From the NCBI GenBank assembly GCA_947494715.1, contig CANLWG010000015.1, positions 1 through 64,000 of the forward strand: a DNA stretch of 64,000 nt, in the 5' to 3' direction. A program made the position numbers and the translations under genes. Below are positions 58,604-64,000 of this stretch, piece by piece (position 1 is the stretch's first letter; the number at the start of each line of letters is the position of its first letter). This stretch comes from an uncultured Flavobacteriaceae bacterium (GTDB lineage: Bacteria > Bacteroidota > Bacteroidia > Flavobacteriales > Flavobacteriaceae). The notes under the pieces were generated by a model. It had not been told where the DNA came from and did not search any database. It worked only from the letters and a program-made list of their open reading frames with translations.

Positions 58604-59716
58604 TTAATCCTCAAGACGGGCTATAAATCCCCAATTGGTATGCTGTAGTCGACCTAAATATTTAAATCCTTTCCCTCCAAAAAAACTGGCATCCCCTTCG
58701 GCAACGACCAGTAACTCGTTCTCACCTTTTTTCAAATCCAAGTTTATCCTGAACATACCATCGAACATACGTTCAAATCGTATCTTTTGGTAGCTGAACA
58801 CCTCATTCCCATTTAACATGATCTTGACCTTGCCAACAAAATCAAAATTCAGTATGGCTTTCTTGTCTTTACCAGATTTCAATATCTTTCTGGCCACTAC
58901 AATGCCTTTGGGATATTCAAAGTATCTGGAAATATTTACATAATCATCCCGTGGATGGTCTATAACCCTCCAGCTTTTAGCCATATTTGCCTTCTCGATC
59001 AAGATATCAAAATGATTGGGTACGCTATCCCTAGGAAATTGTTCTGAAATTTCCCATGTCGTTAAAAAAGCATTTGTGCTTGGTTTGGAAGTTTTGGATT
59101 TATGGTCCGAAAGTTCTTCATAGGTAATATTGGCAAAATAGGAAACCCCAAACAAGCTCCTCAACATAAAGTTGCCCCCGGATATTTCCGTATCCAAAAG
59201 CTGAATATCCATTTGTGGTTCCGGACTGTGGTCAACGAAGACCTTTAAATTGGTTCCCCGGACTTCAAATGTGGCGTGGAACCATTCCAAGGAACTGACA
59301 TTCGCTTTGGTCTCATAGACGGGATAGTTATAAAATACCCAACTTAAGGCTCCGTTGTAAATTGGGATATACTGTATCGCTTCCCGAGTACCTCCCATCC
59401 CCGGTCTAAAATAAATAAAATGATAGTTGAACTTGTCCTTTGCTCGAAACCCCAATCCGGACATCACATCCCCGGCAATATCCATTTCTACTCTAAAGTT
59501 CTTTACATTTTTGTCCTTGGTCAATGCAACGGACTGTTTTTTTCCATCCAATTTCAGACTACGTTTGCCTTTATAAATGGTATCTATATAGGTAACAGGT
59601 TTGTTTTCTTCGGATAGAATAATACATTTACCCTGCTCGAACAGAGCTTCCTGTCCATTCATTAACTGTATGGATAAAAGAAAGGCCAAACTCCAAAAAT
59701 AATGCTGTAACTTCAT
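58604..59716 (-). CDS. Secreted protein with LamG/DUF1080-like beta-sandwich
   Basis: Signal peptide; WFHATFEVRGTNLKVFVDHSPEPQMDI. Confidence 0.55.
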   Translation of the reverse strand: MKLQHYFWSLAFLLSIQLMNGQEALFEQGKCIILSEENKPVTYIDTIYKGKRSLKLDGKKQSVALTKDKNVKNFRVEMDIAGDVMSGLGFRAKDKFNYHFIYFRPGMGGTREAIQYIPIYNGALSWVFYNYPVYETKANVSSLEWFHATFEVRGTNLKVFVDHSPEPQMDIQLLDTEISGGNFMLRSLFGVSYFANITYEELSDHKSKTSKPSTNAFLTTWEISEQFPRDSVPNHFDILIEKANMAKSWRVIDHPRDDYVNISRYFEYPKGIVVARKILKSGKDKKAILNFDFVGKVKIMLNGNEVFSYQKIRFERMFDGMFRINLDLKKGENELLVVAEGDASFFGGKGFKYLGRLQHTNWGFIARLED

Positions 59717-59833
59717 GATTGATGATTTTTAAGATTAAAACAATTCCAAGCTAATTGAAGCGACCAGCAGTAGGGTCTTCATTTTACAACCGTTTTAGGT
59801 TTTTTTTTGATTCATATTTGTAAAGTATTGTAA

Positions 59834-61129
59834 ATGAGTTATATATCGGATAACGACAAAAATCTCCTGGAAGCTATAAAAAGGCGGATCGAAAAGGATT
59901 CCGGTCTTTCCAATGTATCCGATTGGGTCCAAAAGGATTACGAGTTTGTTGTTTTCTTTATTGAGGATCAAACAGGCCATCGACTAAGTTTATCCACGGT
60001 TAAAAGAATATGGAAAAACGAGTTTGAAAGATTGCCCCATATCACTACCTTGGATATTCTGGCCAACTTGGCCTACGACAAAGATTGGTATTCACTTAAA
60101 AAAGAGCATTTAAGTCCTGAAACACAAACAATACCCGAAAAGGGAATCAAGAAAAAACCTCGGAAAGCTAAAAGCCCTAAGTTTTACTTTTTAGTCCTGC
60201 TGGCCGTACTATTACTTTTGGTTTTAGGCACCTACCTATCAAGTACTATATCCACAAAGTCCTCATCAAAGGTGTCCGAAGGGGTTTCCTTTTCCTACGA
60301 GAAAACGGTTGAGGGAAAAATACCCAACACGGTGGTTTTTAGATATGATATTGAAGGTGTGGACGCCAATCGATTTTTTTTACAACAGAGTTGGGACAGC
60401 AGCCGAAAAGTGGAAATATTCAAAGGAACCAACGAACGAACGGATATCTATTATATACCCGGATATTTCACGGCAAAGATATTTGCCGATGACATGATAC
60501 TAAAGGAGCTGCCCATCCATGTGACCTATGAAGATTGGTTTATGGCCGCCAGACAGCCCATGGAAAAAATATATACGTTTAGTCCAAACTTATGGTCAAA
60601 GGAAGATTATTTGGGAATTGACAAACGTAAACTGGAACAAAAGGGCATCGACCTAAACAAGAAACTGCAATTGGCCTTTTACTATGTTATAGACTTTGGT
60701 CTGGATGGAGATAATTTTGAGCAGACTACCCATTTTAAAATGGAACCCCTTGAGGCCATAGACTGCCCTATTTTTAACCTGCACGTACAGGGTGTAGACG
60801 GATATTACTGGATCATGTTCGGAAACAAGGGTTGCGAAAGCGAATTGGAGATGCGATTGGGCGATGTTATACACAATGGCAAGAACGAGGACCTGAGTAT
60901 GTTCGGAACTTCAGTGTATGAATGGCAAAAGGTGGATGTTTTAACAAAGGACAAAGAGGTTACCCTAAAACTAAATGGAACCCCGATATTTTCAAGTGCT
61001 TATGACCAGTCCATTGGTCCCATAATGGAAATCAGTTATTTCTTCAATGGCATCGGTATTATCGATAATGTTCAGCTGAAAAATGCCAATGGGGAAACCA
61101 TCTTTACGGATGACTTCACGAAAAGATGA
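59834..61129 (+). CDS. Membrane-anchored putative regulator with cytoplasmic N-terminal domain and extracytoplasmic beta-sandwich
   Basis: Basic helical N-terminus (LSLSTVKRIWKNEFERLPHITTLDILANLA), TM FYFLVLLAVLLLLVLGTYL. Confidence 0.6.
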   Translation: MSYISDNDKNLLEAIKRRIEKDSGLSNVSDWVQKDYEFVVFFIEDQTGHRLSLSTVKRIWKNEFERLPHITTLDILANLAYDKDWYSLKKEHLSPETQTIPEKGIKKKPRKAKSPKFYFLVLLAVLLLLVLGTYLSSTISTKSSSKVSEGVSFSYEKTVEGKIPNTVVFRYDIEGVDANRFFLQQSWDSSRKVEIFKGTNERTDIYYIPGYFTAKIFADDMILKELPIHVTYEDWFMAARQPMEKIYTFSPNLWSKEDYLGIDKRKLEQKGIDLNKKLQLAFYYVIDFGLDGDNFEQTTHFKMEPLEAIDCPIFNLHVQGVDGYYWIMFGNKGCESELEMRLGDVIHNGKNEDLSMFGTSVYEWQKVDVLTKDKEVTLKLNGTPIFSSAYDQSIGPIMEISYFFNGIGIIDNVQLKNANGETIFTDDFTKR

Positions 61130-61426
61130 ATGCAATTGTCTGGGGACAAGAAGTAGTTCAAAAAAATCATCTTATCTATTTGTATGTTCTACAAATGGAA
61201 AGATTTTAGGCACACCTTGCTTTTCGCTTGTGATTTCAATTCAACAGTCAGTTTATGAAACTGACCAATATCATTTATAGCCTCTTGGCATATCGTTATT
61301 TTGGGAACAGAGATGAATGCCCCTTATTACCAATGCATCGGAGGATTCATTTTAAAATCAAATACCTAGGTTACTCTAAATCTGGGAGTGCTAGGTATAG
61401 TTAAATTTTAAATCCAAAAAAGTAAA

Positions 61427-62101
61427 ATGGGATACTATATCGACTTGAAAAAAATTAGTGTCGACCGATATAAGGAAATTTTGAAATCTGCCGATTTGCT
61501 CCCAAGTTGGATGATTTTAAAGGAAAATATTGAAGAAAACTTGGATACCGTAAAAAAACAAGGAATCCAAAATCTTGATGAGCTACAAAAAGCACTGAAA
61601 ACCAAAAGCAAACTTCAGGAATTTTCCAGGAAAAGTGGTTTGCCGGAAAACTATCTAACGATCCTAAGGAGGGTCCTCAACGGTTATCAACCTAAACCCA
61701 ATAGGATAAAGGATTTTCCCAATGTCCCTACAGAGATTGCCGTAAAACTGGAATCATTTGGAATTAAGAACACATTACAGTTATATCCGGAAATTCTGTC
61801 CAAGGAGAAAAAGAAACGCTTATCGGATAGGACCGGAATTGATCAAAAGGAAGTTCTTAAACTGGCCAAATTAACCGATCTATCCCGGATAAGATGGGTA
61901 AATCATACCTTTGCATATGTACTATTGGAAGCAGGCTTCGATACGGCCAACAAAGTGGCCAAAGCCGATTTTCAAAAATTGTACGAAACCGTAAAACAGC
62001 TTAACACGGAAAGGAAAATTTATAACGCACATATCGGTGCCCATGATATGAAATTATGTGTTGAGGCCGCTAAAGGTCTGGATTTTGAAGTAGAATACTA
62101 A
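61427..62101 (+). CDS. DUF4332-like helix-hairpin-helix protein
   Basis: Two HhH-like stretches: IAVKLESFGIKNTLQLYPEILSKEKKKRLSDRTGIDQKEVLKLAKLTDLSRI. Confidence 0.7.
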   Translation: MGYYIDLKKISVDRYKEILKSADLLPSWMILKENIEENLDTVKKQGIQNLDELQKALKTKSKLQEFSRKSGLPENYLTILRRVLNGYQPKPNRIKDFPNVPTEIAVKLESFGIKNTLQLYPEILSKEKKKRLSDRTGIDQKEVLKLAKLTDLSRIRWVNHTFAYVLLEAGFDTANKVAKADFQKLYETVKQLNTERKIYNAHIGAHDMKLCVEAAKGLDFEVEY

Positions 62102-62438
62102 AACATTAAAAAACTACCGACGTACAAAAACAGATGAATTGCATTTGGCAAATTGTTTTAAGACTGGAGATGCTAACATTAGACAAACATAGTGGAATAT
62201 TATATGGGATGAAATGCCAAACGTATCGTATTCTGCTCGCCAGATGCTCCCTCTAGAAGGTTTTATAAAAAACATTTATTCGAAATTCTACTCTTTTTCC
62301 AAGAAGTATGAATGACTGACCATGTTATAGGATTTCCTCTTTTAACAAAATCAATATGTTAATTATGTACTTTTATTGTACATATAGAATACTATAGATC
62401 ATACGATTATCCCTGCATTAGGCATCATTAAAGTATAT

Positions 62439-63524
62439 ATGATGAAGTTAAAATTAAGAGAATGGCTAGTTACTATATTGGCTTTTATCATTGCCCTTTA
62501 TATGTACACCCTTTTCTCGTATTTTGGAGTGGAGAATTTTTTTCGGAACGGAGCAATAAAGGATTATTTTGAATCCAATGTTTGGCACCTTGAGGTAATT
62601 ATTTCAGGAATTTTATTGGGAATTCTTTTCATTCTAATTAACCAATTGACCGAAAAGCAGGTCTTTCGAAAAAGAAGTTTTGGGTTTAATATTATATTGA
62701 AAAGTGCCTTATATCTAATTGCATTTGTTATTGTTTGTGGGCTGATATTCCACTTGTTTTCATTTTTCAAATTAGTCACTGAAGAGCAGCTGGCCATATT
62801 TCAAAGTTTACTTTCGGTCAATTTTCTCTCATCCGCCTTGATCTATTATACATCATTTATCCTATTGCTGAATTTTATACTTTACATCAATAAAAAATTT
62901 GGCCCTGATTTGCTAATTAATCTTTTAACGGGCAAATATTATCATCCCAAAAATGAGGAGTTGATCTTTCTCTTTTTGGACCTTAAAGATTCAACAACAC
63001 TGGCTGAAAAACTCGGACATAAAAAATACAGTACCTTCATAAAAGAGTGTATTCATGAACTAACTCCGATTATACAGAAATACAACGCACGGGTCTATCA
63101 ATATGTCGGAGATGAAATAGTTCTATTTTGGGGAAAGAAAGAAGGGTTTCATCAACAAAATTGCTTGAATACATTTTTCGAATTCGTTGCCACTCTAAAA
63201 AAAAGAAAGGATTACTATATGTCAAAATACGGTGAAGTTCCCTTGTTCAAAGCCGGAATGGATTTAGGGGTAGTGACTGCGACCGAAATCGGGGACATCA
63301 AACGTGAAATAGCATTTCACGGAGATGTCCTAAATACCGCTGCACGTCTGGAGAAAAAGTGTAATGAATTCAATGAGAAATTGATTGTAACACAGCATGT
63401 GGCCGATCAAAGTCGATTCAACGAAAAATACAAGTTCCAATTCCTAAGCGATATCCCTTTAAAGGGCAAAACTGAAAACATTAGGTTTTATGCCGTAGTA
63501 CCATTACTGCATTTTAAAGAGTGA
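62439..63524 (+). CDS. Membrane class III adenylate/guanylate cyclase
   Basis: N-terminal TM helices; FLFLDLKDSTTLAEKLG, YVGDEIVLFWG, GDVLNTAARLEKKC. Confidence 0.92.
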   Translation: MMKLKLREWLVTILAFIIALYMYTLFSYFGVENFFRNGAIKDYFESNVWHLEVIISGILLGILFILINQLTEKQVFRKRSFGFNIILKSALYLIAFVIVCGLIFHLFSFFKLVTEEQLAIFQSLLSVNFLSSALIYYTSFILLLNFILYINKKFGPDLLINLLTGKYYHPKNEELIFLFLDLKDSTTLAEKLGHKKYSTFIKECIHELTPIIQKYNARVYQYVGDEIVLFWGKKEGFHQQNCLNTFFEFVATLKKRKDYYMSKYGEVPLFKAGMDLGVVTATEIGDIKREIAFHGDVLNTAARLEKKCNEFNEKLIVTQHVADQSRFNEKYKFQFLSDIPLKGKTENIRFYAVVPLLHFKE

Positions 63525-63823
63525 TTTATTGGTCCATCCTAGGAATTTTGCAAAAGGTATTTAAAATAACAAATGCCCAACAAAGACGCATAACTGCAAT
63601 TAAGGCGGATTGTACTAAACCCATATCGACTCGAAATTTCCAAAGTTCGTGATAAACCAATAATTAATGCGTAAAACGTAAGTGACCATTACTATTTAGT
63701 GGTTTCATAAAACAAATGCTTTATCATACCCACCCTATTCCCAATGACATCCACACGACCAACTATTTTAAGAAATGGTAAAGATTTGGAATATTAAACT
63801 AGTACTTTCTTCTTCTTTTATAA

Positions 63824-63845
63824 TTTATCGTAATATTGCGATAAA
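63824..63845 (+). promoter_or_regulatory. Palindromic candidate operator upstream of the arsR-family gene
   Basis: TTTATCG-TAATATTG-CGATAAA perfect inverted repeat, 12 nt before the ATG. Confidence 0.7.
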
Positions 63846-63857
63846 CAAATTAAAGAA

Positions 63858-64000
63858 ATGGGCCTAGCAAAGACCGAAATGTTTACCGATAAACAAAACC
63901 AGATTGCGGTTTTTGCCAAAGTGTTCGGGCATCCCGCGCGTGTTGCCATACTCCAACATTTGTTCAAAACAGATTCCTGTTTCTGTGGGAACTTGGTGGA
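63858..64000 (+). CDS. ArsR-family transcriptional regulator, truncated by window end
   Basis: MGLAKTEMFTDKQNQIAVFAKVFGHPARVAILQHLFKTDSCFCGNLV. Confidence 0.88.
   Translation, partial: MGLAKTEMFTDKQNQIAVFAKVFGHPARVAILQHLFKTDSCFCGNLV

Noticed and set aside
1-64000. CRISPR arrays, tRNA/rRNA genes, transposases or phage genes
   Set aside because: I saw no regularly spaced repeats, no cloverleaf or rRNA-like sequence, and no recognisable transposase, integrase or phage structural ORF.

Overview
The window is chromosomal DNA from a Bacteroidota member, probably Flavobacteriaceae (SusC/SusD pairs, TAnnTTTG-type promoters, many lipoproteins). The left ~30 kb holds an anaerobic/denitrification island: nadAB, norCBQD, nosZ with nosL/D/F/Y and accessory genes, a c-type cytochrome, a fasciclin protein, an Rrf2-family regulator, a TonB receptor operon that looks copper-related, and hemN-uspA. 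The centre and right hold Gfo/Idh/MocA, PIG-L, enolase-superfamily and GH109-like genes, a sugar kinase/nucleotidyltransferase pair, and a polysaccharide utilisation locus. That locus has a beta-propeller/LuxR regulator, SusC, SusD, a duplicated LamG lipoprotein, three tandem GH144-like proteins, a GH43-like protein, GH3, an esterase and a sulfatase. The right end holds a DUF3365 haem protein, an HMA protein, rhodanese, a class III cyclase and the start of an ArsR regulator. The strongest non-annotated signal is a promoter architecture found six times: a palindromic NTGAY-N4-RTCAN (FNR/DNR-like) box whose centre lies exactly 33 bp from the centre of a TAnnTTTG-like -7 element. It precedes an uncharacterised flavoprotein-like gene, nadA, norC, the cytochrome-nos operon, the copper-receptor-like operon and hemN. 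A second motif, ARGAT-N6-GTCTT, occurs at the three denitrification/copper promoters only and is a candidate operator for the neighbouring Rrf2 regulator. Other points include a LysR::FtsX chimeric pseudogene, a doubly frameshifted esterase, and an intrinsic-terminator-like hairpin directly after nosZ. All reading was by eye, with no database search.
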